Below, in pieces: positions 33,319 to 44,819 of a DNA stretch of 64,000 nt (positions are counted from its first letter, which is position 1; each line of letters opens with the position of its first letter). The position numbers and the translations under genes were made by a program. Below the pieces are notes generated by a model. It was not told the origin of the DNA. It saw nothing but the letters and a program-made list of their open reading frames with translations, and searched no databases. The DNA is from Girardinichthys multiradiatus. Its lineage: Eukaryota > Chordata > Actinopteri > Cyprinodontiformes > Goodeidae. Where the stretch lies: contig NC_061811.1 of assembly GCF_021462225.1 (NCBI RefSeq), positions 6,597,663 to 6,661,662 on the forward strand. The letters run 5' to 3'.

Positions 33319-34085
33319 TGTTAGAATTATGATTCTGACAATATTATTTAATATTCAATATTAATATTTTATCAAATAATATTTTGGTTTGTTAAGGGTT
33401 GTCCTGTGAATACCAGCCCAGTAAGGCGATGGTATTAGGACAGAATAGAAAGGTGTGAGACAAGCTCTGACATTATTGAACAGCATAAACTCTGCACATA
33501 TATGGAATGAATTCACACAATTTCTTAAAATACAAGAATTTAACAAAAATAAGTCAACTCAAAGTCAAACATATTTCAATCAACAAACCCTTTACTATAC
33601 TAAAACAATCCAACTAAACTACCAAGCAGAATTAAAGAATAACGAGGACTAATGGGCTATGTACAATATAAACAAGTTGATTAAAGATGATTGAAAATCA
33701 TGACCAAAAAGAGTGATGCAAGATTACCATGCAATGTTTATGTTTGAGAACCAAGGATTATCTTGAAGAATCTGGAAATGAAGTTAAGTTAGTCTTGGAA
33801 CCAACTTAGACAATAATCAGCAGACATTTAGACAACCATTCACAATGCAAGATCAGATAAAATATTATTTTAATGAAATAATGTTTTAAAGAATGATCTG
33901 CTGAATAAAACCAACCTTCTGGATGACCATTTCTCAACGGTGTCTAATTAACTGCCTTTAGTTATTGAAATAATATTCGAAGAAATATTAAGGGAATATT
34001 TTGGAAAAGAGCCAAATCTTTCTGGAGAAATGGGGCTTAATGGTGTTTACTTAGTTATCAAATTTAGTAAATGATGTTTAGGAAC
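33319..34085 (+). repeat. Unclassified long repeat, copy A
   Basis: Aligns closely over about 700 bp with 56934-57645 in the same orientation. Shared blocks include GGGTTGTCCTGTGAATACCA, CAAGCTCTGACATTATTGAAC and CCAAGGATTATCTTGAAGAA. The first two bases are TG and the sequence is AT-rich with no open frame, compatible with a long terminal repeat, but I see no partner LTR, TSD or coding region. The homology fades near 34085, although the following 800 bp could be more of the same element. Confidence 0.7.
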
Positions 34086-35295
34086 TATTATTCACTAGCT
34101 TGAAAACCAACAACCTTTCTGTTAAATACTCTTTAGTAGCAAGCACGTGTTCTTACCGGTTAGCAGTTAAGCTAACAAAAGAAGCAAATAGCTTTGCACC
34201 AGAATCAACACATACCTTTTAAAATACCAGGGTTAATAAAAGGGTTAAAATGCATAAGCGCGGACGGCGCGTTATGAGCAATGTTCTGTTTAAAATCACC
34301 CTTTAAATAAAGTTTGTCTTAACTTTAAAAACATACAAAGAACACAAACGTGTGCTACAGATAACCTGCTAGCACTAAGATATCCGAGTTTCACACAAAC
34401 AAAACTTCATAAAATGAAAAACGTTTAGATCATTTCATCCTAACTATTAATCTATATTATTCTGCCCAAACACTTAACCTCATGAATTGTGGGGAGGAAT
34501 GTTGTCCAAGCGACGATGAAGTTTGAAGAAGGTATCCACAGTGAACAAACGTTAGCCACAGCTGACCTCCTTAGCTGTGGGGGGGTTGAAGGTGCTCTGT
34601 GAACAAAGGGTTAGCTTCCCGCTAACCTCCAGCTGTGGATGAAGAATGGCTCGTTGTGTCCGTCAACCAGCTGTTCATTACCGTAAACACGGTGATGCAG
34701 GCCATTGTCCTTCCTTCAGACTCGGCTTGTAGAAACAGCTTCTCTACTGGGAATTTCTCTGCGACACAGTTTCGGCAGGCCTCGGAGAGAAAATGTAAGC
34801 AACTCTTACACCTTAATTTCCCCGTTGAATGAAAATACCAGATACACAGACAGTATTTCATTTGTACTTATCTTTGCATATGATCGATGATCGTATGGCT
34901 TCCTTGGATCCAGTTGAAGAGTTTGTCTGTTTATGTCAGCACTAAGTTTGTTTAGAGACATCAGGCATTTTTCTTACTTACTCAACTATGCACTACTTTG
35001 TACAACTTTGTGTGTCTGTCACGTAAAATCCCAATAAATATTTTAAGGTTTGTGGTGGTAACGTGTATGAATAAGTAATTAGTTTATATTAACAGTCATA
35101 GTGTTAATCTGAACCTGGCCTTGCACCCTCCTCTTGCATAAGTCTGTGTAAACGTATAAAATATTGCAAATGTACAGATCAAGAGAAAAATTAAAAACAA
35201 CATGCTGGGGAAATAGATTTAAAATCTGCAAAGATTTTATTTTACAAATTGCTTCTTTATATTGCTATAGTTCATTCTTCTTTGTGCAAAACCGG
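34086..35295. other. DNA right of unclassified repeat A
   Basis: Contains similar short words in both orientations (GTTAGC, GCTAACCTCC, AGCTGTGG at 34550-34640), suggesting transposon-derived sequence, but no family is recognised and no exon found. Confidence 0.35.
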
Positions 35296-35527
35296 TTTAA
35301 AAACACACCAGTTGGCGTGGCGCTGATGGTGTAGGGGTTAAGCGCGCGACCATATACGGAGGCTACAGTCCTCGAAGCGGCCGTCCCGGGTTATAGTCCC
35401 GGACCCGGCGACATTTGCCAAATGTCTCCCCTTCTCTCTACCCCTCTTTCCTGTCTGCCTACTGTCTAAAATTAAAAATAAAGGCCACTAGTGCTGAAAA
35501 ACATATCTTTAGAAACACACCAGTTGG
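35296..35527 (+). mobile_element. tRNA-derived SINE with 20-bp target duplication
   Basis: The body is at about 35316-35507. Its head has a pol III A box (GGTGTAGGGGTTAAGCGCG) and a B-box-like GGGTTATAGTCCC, as in a tRNA. Then comes a CT-rich segment (CTCTCTACCCCTCTTTCCTG) and an AAATTAAAAATAAAGGCC tail. Flanking 20-bp direct repeats (35296-35315 and 35508-35527) differ at one base. It moves only with LINE-encoded enzymes. It is not a functional tRNA gene: the B box deviates from GGTTCGA and the acceptor stem does not close. Confidence 0.88.
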
Positions 35528-37522
35528 ACTACTTGCTTTTGCTTTTCATTACACTAGTTCAGAATTTATTACAATAGGTTTGAAGCAGTTCCCTCTGTCA
35601 TCACATTTGGTCTGCCTCATTTAAAAAATACACTAGTCTGCTAAATGCACAAGATTACATTCTTCAGTGTTTTTTTTTTTTTTCCAACCAATATTTCACA
35701 AAGCATCTCACCATCTGGCTCTGTTGCTGATTCTGGATAATCTTCCTTGCACAAAAAAAATCTACTGCTTTATGGTAGCATAGCAATTCTCCTAATAAAG
35801 ACATTTTCTATCTTTCTTAATTCATAGACGTGCTTTAGGTATGACCATGGCAAACAATCGAAATGACAGATTGCCTCCATTGTTCAGAGAGAAAACTAAC
35901 AATGGATTCCTTATTTAAAGTAAAGTTGGTGAAATTAACGGGGAAATAACAGAGAGCCCTTAGTGCCTCATATTTTACTACCACATATTGCAACATAAGA
36001 TTAGTCTCATGTCAAAGTGTTGTAATATTGCCTCAGTGAGTTGAGAGTTGGTTGTCATGGTTTTGTCAAGGCAAGCAAGAGCTAGCTTTACAAAAGCCAG
36101 CTGGGTTATAATTGAAAATTATATGAATTTCTAGTTTTCTGACCAATGCAGACAATAAGTGTCATATTTGCTGTAAAGACTAAAGTGGGAGCAGTGAAAT
36201 TGGCTGTTTAATTATTGGCTAAATAAAAGGAAGGTGCATGTGAGGCTTGCAATTAGGGTTTTTCCTCTTGAAATATTGCAAAACTCAAATTAATGGGCAT
36301 GAAATATTTTCATCTGGGCTGCAGGATAAAGTGTTTTGTCTCTTATGTTGTTTGTTTGCACTCTTTGTGTCCTGTTTTGGTGCGATTTGCACTTCAGTAT
36401 GAACTCCCACCATCCAGGCCTGAGGGCAGAAAGCTGAGCAAGGTAATGCTTTTCCATTGGTGTCTGTGACATTTTTGTGCTCCCAAATATAGATAATGGC
36501 TTTTTCACTGCGGCTCGGGTGCTGAGCAATTGGTATTTGTGCTCCAGTGGCCGAGTCACTAAAGGGCACTGCAGAGCAAAACCAGGAGTGACGTAGTTGT
36601 TAAGAAAGGAAGGAGAGTGGATGGAGGGGCATGTAGAGAGAGAGGCAATGAGGGAAATGCAGTTTTTAGCTTAACGACTAACTTGTGATTTAAAGTATTT
36701 GAGATAAATAATATCTTTAGCAACCGTGACGATGTGTAGGCTGGTACTGCAGCTTGTGAAGCTTTTTAACCTCAGGTTACTATAACATGATTGTTATATT
36801 ATCAAGTCAGGAAATGGGAAGGTGAAAGCCATGCATCCTTGTAGCTTGTGCAAGACTGTTTTTCACATGCATGTTGTAGGCATGGCAACTGCTTTCTTTA
36901 CTTTACAGTTCCGGCCTTCCACTTGATTTACGTGACCTTGCATGACCCCTGCATATCAGAAACTGACATGCACATGGTACAAGTTCATATTATACAGAGA
37001 AAGAGCAGGGTTTGAACTGCTGCAGTACAAGTACGGAGCGTGCTTTTTGCACCAAGTGCATTCTGTGATTTGTAGTTTTAGCCATTTGTGTAATGTACCA
37101 TAGGAGGTTTGTAATGCATATAAAATATTATCATCCTGGCCAAATAAAAATGCATTCAGCCTGTATGTGAGAGCTTAACATGTGGGCCTTTCAGGATTGA
37201 AGCCCTTTGTGGAAAAAAAGGTTCAATTGGTGGCAATAAATTCTCTCTGCTGCTCTGCATCATGGGCCATAACAATTTATTTCCTCATCCAGAACTGCAA
37301 CACAGGGAATAACTGAATGCAGCTAGGATGCCCTCCCCCCTTTCAAAACAAAAAGCAAGGGATCAATTGAAGACATAGCTAAATGTATTTAGGACCTATT
37401 ATAGAAAAACTGGCTGATCTGAAGACTAATTACAACCTTAAAGTGTCTGTGACATCGATTGTTCATGATAAATCAAATTACATTTGTGGAAAAGAAACAT
37501 TGATAAAATATTTTTAAAAAGT
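35528..37522. other. Intronic DNA, nothing recognised
   Basis: No exon or repeat identified; a short poly-T lies near 35671-35685. Confidence 0.45.
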
Positions 37523-37919
37523 CAGGGTTCTCACCAGGAATTTTTGAGCGGGGGGGTGCTAAGGAGAAACTATATAAATTTTTTAAGATATTAAAAGATA
37601 ATGGATTTTAAGGGTTAAGGGTTACCTTGCAGCACATTATAAATGGCTAATAATGACAATAATAACTATCAATATGTGTCAATGTTAGGCACAGCTAGCA
37701 TATAAGTAAAGGTTGTGAATGTGAAGGCCTACCAGCTTCATCGGTTATTTCCAGCTATTGGAAGGCTTCTTTCCGTGCTGGATAGATTCCAGACCTCAGT
37801 TTATTCAGCTTGTTAAGCCCTCCAACACCAGAAACGACGTCCTTGTGTATGACTGACGCAGTGCTAGTACTGCCTGCAGTGGAATGACCATCACCCAATT
37901 TGTGCTTAGCAGCTACCGG

Positions 37920-38676
37920 GAAGAAGTGGACTGAGTCTGGAGTAGAAACATCCAGAGTTACCGTGCACAGGCGTGTGCAGGAAATGGGCTACAGGTGCCG
38001 CATTCCCCAGGTCAAGCCACTTTTGAACCAGAAACAGCGGCAGAAGCGCCTGACCTGGGCTACAGAGAAGCACCACTGGACTGTTGCTCAGTGGTCCAAA
38101 GTACTTTTTTCGGATGAAAGCAAATTCTGCATGTCATTCGGAAATCAAGGTGCCAGAGTCTGGAGGAAGAGTGGGGAGAAGGAAATGCCAAAATGCCAGA
38201 AGTCCAGTGTCAAGTACCCACAGTCAGTGATGGTCTGGGGTGCCGTGTCAGCTGCTGGTGTTGGTCCACTGTGTTTTATCAAGGGCAGGGTCAATGCAGC
38301 TAGCTATCAGGAGATTTTGGAGCAATTCATGCTTCCATCTGCTGAAAAGCTTTATGGAGATGAAGATTTCATTTTTCAGCACGACCTGGCACCTGCTCAC
38401 AGTGCCAAAACCACTGGTAAATGGTTTAATGACCATGGTATCACTGTGCTCAATTGGCCTGCCAACTCTCCTGACCTGAACCCCATAGAGAATCTGTGGG
38501 ATATTGTGAAGAGAACGTTGAGAGACTCAAGACCCAACACTCTGGATGAGCTAAAGGCCGCTATCGAAGCATCCTGGGCCTCCATAAGACCTCAGCAGTG
38601 CCACAGGCTGATTGCCTCCATGCCACGCCACATTGAAGCAGTCATTTCTGCAAAAGGATTCCCGACCAAGTATTGA
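37920..38676 (+). pseudogene. Tc1 transposase lacking its DNA-binding region
   Basis: Corresponds to residues 84-334 of the intact transposase. The first helix-turn-helix, the AT-hook-like stretch and the start of the second DNA-binding helix are absent, while the whole DDE core (SDES, FQHDLAPAH, PDLNPIENLW) and the KGFPTKY end are present and in frame. The frame runs back into flanking DNA and opens at an ATG at 37900, adding eight unrelated residues. Differences from copy 1 are few (for example Arg where copy 1 has Trp at position 123, and MPRHIEAV). Without DNA-binding helices it should not recognise TIRs. Most likely a dead fragment. Confidence 0.9.
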
Positions 38677-38953
38677 GTGCATAACTGTACATGATTATTT
38701 GAAGGTTGATGTTTTTTGTATTAAAAACACTTTTCTTTTTTTGGTCGGATGAAATATGCTAATTTTGTGAGATAGGAATTTTGGGTTTTCATGAGCTGTA
38801 TGCCAAAATCATCCGTATTAAGACAATAAAAGACCTGAAATATGTCAGTTAGTGTGCAATGAATCTAAAATATATGAATGTTAAATTTTCATCATTACAT
38901 TATGGAAAATAATGAACTTTATCACAATATGCTAATATTTTGAGAAGGACCTG
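37920..38953 (+). mobile_element. Tc1 copy 2, 5'-truncated
   Basis: Homology to copy 1 begins abruptly at about 37920, inside the transposase gene, and runs to the normal 3' terminus at 38953 followed by TA. The left inverted repeat is missing, so it cannot be excised as a unit. Confidence 0.9.
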
Positions 38954-39195
38954 TATACTCACCTTCGAAGCTGAAAAGATTTTAGAAAGATTTACTGTTA
39001 GCGGTCGTACAGGATCATAGGGTGAAAGAAAGCAGGAATAGACTCAACACATGAGCAATTGCTTACCTAAAAACCACACAGAGAGGGAGCCCAGTTGTCA
39101 GTCAAAGGGCCGCTATGCGGCCCGCTACGCTGAAAGGAATGCGCTGGCAAGAACCCTGAAAGTAAATGCCACTGAAATAAGCAGTTGTTGAGATA

Positions 39196-39753
39196 CACTT
39201 ACCGCCACTTTATTAGGTACACCTTGCTAGTACCGGGTTGAACCCCCTTTTGCCTTCAGAACTGCCTTAATCCTTTGTGGCATAGATTCAACAAGGTACA
39301 TCCCAAAGGTGCTCTATTGGATTGACATCTGGTGTCTGTGGAGGCCATTTGAGTCCAGTGAACTCATTGTCATGTTCAAGAAACCAGTCTGAGATGGTTC
39401 GTGCTTTATGACATAATGGGTACACTGTGGTCATAAAGGGATGAACGTGGTCAGCAACAATATTGGTACTAATATTGGTACTAAGGGGCCCATTACACCA
39501 CCAGCCTGAACCGTTGATACAAGGCAGGATGGATCCATGCTTTCATGTTGCTGACGTCAAATTCTGACCCTACCATCCGAATGTCGCAGCAGAAATCGAG
39601 ACTCATCAGACCAGGTAACGTTTTTCCAACCTTCTATAGTCCAATTTTGGTGAGCCTGTGCGAATTGTAGCCTCAATTTCCTGTTCTTAGCTGACAGGAG
39701 TGGCACCCGGTGTGGACTTCTGCTGCTGTAGCCCATCCGCCTCAAGGTTCGAA
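39196..39753 (-). mobile_element. Truncated Tc1-like element (second lineage)
   Basis: The right part of a minus-strand Tc1 element. Its 3' terminus (CCACTTTATTAGGTACACC) lies after TA at 39194-39195, and homology ends at about 39753. The transposase frame at 39745-39557 includes KNVTWSDESRFLL, with the first catalytic aspartate. The region that should carry the other two catalytic residues (39280-39550) has deletions and stops. The 5' half is missing. Confidence 0.8.
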
Positions 39754-39756
39754 CAA

Positions 39757-40262
39757 ATCATAAATAAAATTTAAAAATCCTGCTGCCTCTCCTGAGTGGC
39801 TTCTGCGCTTCAAGCTGCCCTGTTACCACGCTGGTACAGGTGGGCCGTCATTGGAAGCTCCTCTAGGTAGGAGGTTCAGAACCAGGATGCTGCTCAGGTG
39901 GTGTTCCCATGAACACCTTGCAGTGTAGCATAGACCCAGGTAACATGCTCTGCTACCTTGACAACGGTGTAGGATCTGATATGGGCCGTTCCAGCATCTG
40001 GACTTCAAGTGTGTTCTCCTGGAACCAAGGAGTGGAGTTTGGAAGTGGCTTTTTCCAGTAATGCAGCCTTCACAATCTGTGAAACTTGAGAAAGCACAGT
40101 GGACAGGTATTGACAGTAAAATAACATCCTATCTTCACACAAAGATGTGGAAGGCAGAGATCTTAGCAATATCCCCATGCCCAAATTAGGAGACCTGCCA
40201 AACGGCACTTCAAAAGTCTCAATTATAGTGAAAACAATAAGCAGAGCCTTCACAACATTTGG
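39757..40262 (-). pseudogene. Endogenous retrovirus integrase C-terminal relic
   Basis: Two adjacent minus-strand frames (40253-40005 and about 40008-39823) resemble the end of a gamma/epsilon-type retroviral integrase. The first contains VPFGRSPNLGMG, a serine/leucine-rich stretch and KLHSLVPGEH. The second contains WNGPYQIL, the start of the SH3-like C-terminal domain. A frameshift separates the WNGPYQIL part from the rest of that domain, so the gene is broken. The integrase catalytic core is not visible upstream, and a Tc1 fragment abuts on the left. The class assignment is moderate. Confidence 0.55.
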
Positions 40263-43200
40263 CTAATTTTTAATTTCAAAGTCCCATTCTTAAGCCTGGG
40301 TGCTTAATTACATGAACTTCATCAAAACATCCAGCAAAATCAAAGAGAATTAATCTTCTGACCACCTGATATACTAGCAGTGACCATCAGCTAAATATTC
40401 TGAATATAAAAATGTGACATGATGTTTGAGGAAGGCCTGATTACAGGTCATTATTTCCATAGTTTCAGAATACCCAAAGAAAATTTCAAAAATGGTCTAA
40501 TCGGTGGAGATGTAAAATTTCACAAAAGAATCAACAGCATACTTTCAGACAGGTTTTCAGAATTTGGTCTTAGGGAGCTATGCACCATTTATATAAACAA
40601 AGCACAACATCTCTCTCGCATTGTCACTAAGTCCTCACAGGAGGTATGAGCTACCCTTTTTCCATGAGTGCTAAAACCTTTGTAATCTCATTTTACTTTA
40701 TTCTTTATTCTGACATCCTCATCTCCTGGCGCAGGGTCCAACCGATGCGACAATTCAGCAAAAAGTAAAAAAAAAAAAATGTTCTAGGAACCAGGATCAC
40801 ATTACAAAAAACCAAAGAAATGAATTCTGACATAACTGTGTGTCACTATGAATTTACCAAAAGCAACATAAATAAAATCCAGTTGTTTTTAACTGCAATT
40901 CAGTTCCATTAACAATAAAATGCAAACTTTAGTTATTGTGCAATTCATCAATGTGTCATTTAGAATTAAGTCACATATCATCCTGATTTGTCTTGTATGA
41001 AGATGAGTATTAGATAAATGGAAATCTAATGTAATTTTGATGCATAAACCCTACAAATTTAATCTAATAAATAATTCCCACCAAGTATGAAATCATGACT
41101 CAGATTCTTTATCAAAAATATATTCCTTACTTTTGGCATAACTTGAACTGTCAGCTAATTTAATGGCATCAGGGAAAACTTTGAATCTAATAAATCACCA
41201 ATGATTCTGCATGCAAAACTAATTCTTCAAACTAGTTTAAACTATTTCATTAACTTTTTAATAGTAAAACACATAAATCTAAAAGTCATGCTACATCCTT
41301 AATTATTATACAAAACAAAACACGTTCTTAAGGCAACAATCACTACAAGCATTTTGATTATATTGTCTCTTAAACAATGTTAAAACTCAGGAAGGGAGGT
41401 GCTGAGCGTTACCATGAAAGTGAAGGCATGAACCAACCTGGTTGGTGGGCGGAGTCAGGCAGAACTGACCTCTGATTGGCAGCCTATGGGCTGACCCACA
41501 GTTTCTTCATTCCAACCCATCTTAGTGAACCTTAAACTACAAAACTGTTAACATGCACCTACCTCAGAAACAAGCTGCTTCTTAACTCTCCTGAAAACTC
41601 AAAAGTTTTAATCAATCTGGGATTTAGAAACATTATTCTAAACATGGATTATTGTTTCATGCAACATATAAACAAACATTCATTCCAACAAAACAAAGAC
41701 AAAACTTCAAAGACAGACAAATGGCCAAATTTGAAGCTTCAAGAATTCAAAGAAATTTTTAACAATCTCTTTTCAGAATATGTTTTCTCAGCCATATCTT
41801 TTAATGCTATAATTGATCAATTTCGTTATGACAATCTTCAGGATCCTTTTTAAGAAAGATGAGTGCACATAGTCCAAAGAGATCTCAAACTATTCAGAAG
41901 CACAGCAACAGTTTTCTCTTAAATGAATCCAAATTTACTGATGCTGAAACCCTTTGCCAATTCTTTGCCCTGCAATTCTGTAATACTAATAACCACAATC
42001 CTGAGGGTTATTGTTATAATTCTCTTTTTGTTTGGCTCAATTTGATTGCAGCTGTATTCAAGAATTTCTCTGCTCAGGTTAAATGCAAAAGAAGTATTTT
42101 AAGTCTGCATTGATGTTTTTATGCAGTGTTAAACTTCACCAGGAATTAAGCTAAGAAGCTTGACTCCAAACTAGACTTTGTTCCCACATAGTGTTTCAAA
42201 AGGAGAACAAACATCATTTTCTTTAATTTGGGCTATTTAAATTTTGAGAGTTGGGGAGAAAATTATTACTAGAACCCCTCTTTAATAATCTAAATGCTGA
42301 TAAGTGTTCCAATATTTTATTTCTTAGTAATCTGAAATTACCCTGTGTACCTTTGTACTCCTAGGTATTCTTTTAATCTTTAAAACCCTAAGAAATCAAA
42401 CAAGGAGACTGGAGTTTGAGCAGACCATCCTCTTTAGTGTTGAGAGGACCTTTATTTCTTTTCTTTTCCTAAAATAAAGGATTTTACTTGTCCTTATTCC
42501 ATTATAAAGAATCCTAGCCTTGGCTCCAAAACTCTTCAGCCCCTATCTGTGTTCCCCAGAGTAGAAATTTTGAGTATTATTGCATTTCAAAGCCACCAAA
42601 TGACTGGAACTCATCATTGGCTTAGATCTATTTTAATAGGTAATCAGTCTACCTTTAATTAAGTATTGTAATTTTATGGACCTAAAATCTATGGGTCACA
42701 GGCTTCAGGAGTCCAGGAACCACAGGCTGAGTACTACTGCATTGAACAACGATGTTACCTTTCTGCAGAAATTGAAGGATTGGCTTAATATCCCCAAAAT
42801 GATTAGTGTATTATTTCTGGTTTGGACAATAATCAAATTTAAAAATTGCAATCACTAGTTCACAGCTCCTAATTTACCCCACATCATATTTGCTCCTAAC
42901 CCAGTTCATAAGAAGCTTCAGACAAACATTATGCTAAAAAAAAAAACAAAAACACAGATCTGTTTTAAAATAAAGGAAAAACATGCTTAAAAAATTTAGT
43001 ACTGTGGTGGAAAATAATTCCACGGTTCTGAAGGCCTTTTCTATGCAGAATCTTTTAGGGAACATGAGATTAGTTTAATTTTGTGTGGTACCACTGTCCA
43101 ATCAGATTCTTTCTTACCTTCAAAATTAACCCAATTTTTCCCATTCTCATTTTAAAGGTTTGTTTTGCCAAGGAAAATGTGTTCAACAAAACCAATTACT

Positions 43201-44156
43201 CTCAAAAGTTTTTAAAGTTTTAGCCAGTGATATCTTAGAAATCAAGTGTTTTAATACCCCTATGCAACACAGAACTGATTAGGTTTCCTTTCCTTCCCCA
43301 GAGGAAAACAAAAAGAACCTGCAGAAGGGCAGGTTTCTAAAGTCCAGACTCAAAAACACAGATGTTGCACTCAAATCCCATGTGTGTGTGTGAGACAGAA
43401 GAAAAGGTTTAGTATAGGTTCAGATTTTGCCCACAGAAGTATTATCAGTCAGTCAGTCAGTTGTCCACATGCCTGTCACTTCCTTCGAATTCTACTTTCT
43501 GTCTTCCACATTCTTCCTTCCACAACATGCACAAAAATCCTTTCTAAAACAACTTTCTTTTCCCATCTCTAATATCCCTTTTCACTTTTACCTTTTTTTT
43601 CCGACTGATTGTAGTATTTAAGACAAACGAAACTTCCTGCAGGAAAAAAAAACTTGTCTTATCTTCCCAAATTAAAGCACATTTAACACAATCATCCCCA
43701 CCTTTTTCTTCATTATTTTATAAATCACAGTCTGGAGAAGGACCCACCTCTGATGCCTTTGAGGTTCCGGAACCCATTTTTTACCTGTTCAGCGGCACGT
43801 CTGTTTTGCTTTATCTTATTATTACCAATAAGAACCTCCCTGTATTCCTTACAGGGTTAACTGGCCCTCAGTCGATGTCCTCCCTCTCCAAACTCCGGAA
43901 CCTAATTAATTAGTTAGGAGATGATGGTTAATGTGTAATAAAAATAATATATGTTATCATTCAGAGCAACTTCTCACCTAGAAATATTTGCAGATCTATA
44001 CTCCGGATCCGATTGGCCAGAAGCCGCGGGCAGGCACTAGGACTCCCCTCTGTTAAATGGAGGTGGACTGAGGACAACTTAGTCTCTAGGCTGGCCAGGC
44101 GTCCTTATCCCCTCCTGCGGATTCCTCTGGCCGGATCCTGTTCGTGATGGCAAAAT
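40263..44156 (-). other. Possible degraded retroviral body; leader near 44156
   Basis: It lies between an LTR (44157-44569) and integrase debris, in the order expected for a minus-strand provirus. Next to the LTR is a leader-like stretch (44156-43950) with a CACGAACAGGATCC primer-site-like sequence and a CTAGGTGAGAAG splice-donor-like site. I cannot recognise gag, protease or reverse transcriptase between 43700 and 40263. Plus-strand frames at 41644-41853 and 41859-42113 are unrecognised. The link between LTR and integrase is inference. Confidence 0.35.
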
Positions 44157-44569
44157 TGTTGTGGATTTTCTAATCAAAGTGGGAGAGAAATCAACTCATT
44201 AACAAGAGCAAGACCGGACTTTGTCCTTTTAAGTTTATTAAAAGGGATTTCAGCGTTTGAAGACTCTGTCATTGAACAAGTCAGAAAGGCAGAGCAACGA
44301 ACAGAAGTCACAAACAGTATTTATACCAGAATGAGGGTGTTATCTCAACTTAAGAGTTTAGACATATGGCCCCTAGACCCTCCCTGGGTCAGAGGTAACC
44401 AGGTTATTTATGAGAGCACCCATCTACCATCCCTTTAGATACAACACTTCAGGGAGTGTTAACCATAAAACTCTCCAGCATTTGCATTTAGAGTCCATCT
44501 ACTCTTAAGTAGGTCAGAGGAGAGAGGTAAAGGGAAGGTCTGAGCACTTTGAAAGAATTTTCCATTACA
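44157..44569 (-). repeat. Retroviral LTR (413 bp)
   Basis: On the minus strand it starts TGTAATGG and ends CCACAACA, has a TATAAATA box (44325-44318) and an AATAAA signal (44239-44234) in correct order and spacing for U3-R-U5. A purine tract (AGAAGAAAGGAG, 44581-44570) precedes it, and a primer-site-like leader follows it. No short direct repeat flanks it, so it is not a simple solo LTR. Confidence 0.7.
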
Positions 44570-44624
44570 CTCCTTTCTTCTGATTACAAGATAATCACAA
44601 CTAAAGGAAGGTTCAACAAAATCA

Positions 44625-44819
44625 TCACCCAGAATTAATCAAAGTAAAACCAACAAAAAATAATATACAACACTTTAAAAGAAACATCAAAATCAAAAAG
44701 AAAAAGAAAAATAATAGAATTACTCCAATCTTTAATAAAGTGGCCGGTGAGTGTATATGGTCAATGTGACAAAATATGCAATTTTGTTGCACTTTTTTAT
44801 GACAGGGGAATCCCCGCAC
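44625..44819 (-). pseudogene. Possible C-terminal membrane segment of a retroviral envelope
   Basis: A short frame ending 43 bp before the purine tract contains a hydrophobic stretch (LLKIGVILLFFFFFLILMFL) followed by KCC, the position and type expected for an envelope transmembrane anchor. Little else supports it: the surrounding frames are broken, and the start of this segment overlaps a 20-bp Tc1-terminus match (44736-44755). Low confidence; it could be a T-rich artefact. Confidence 0.3.

Larger units (their letters stand above)
37523..39158. mobile_element. TIR-bounded element enclosing Tc1 copy 2
   Basis: The left end CAGGGTTCTCACCAG and right end CTGGCAAGAACCCTG are inverted repeats with two mismatches; AAAGT adjoins both outer sides. 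The CAGGG start suggests a hAT-like or similar DNA transposon, but the apparent 5-bp duplication is not the 8 bp of hAT. Outer sequence (37523-37919 and 38954-39158) has no coding potential. The Tc1 fragment between is a later insertion. Confidence 0.55.

Noticed and set aside
35316..35420. Functional tRNA gene
   Set aside because: A- and B-box-like motifs are present, but cloverleaf pairing fails, and an A-rich tail and target duplication identify a SINE.
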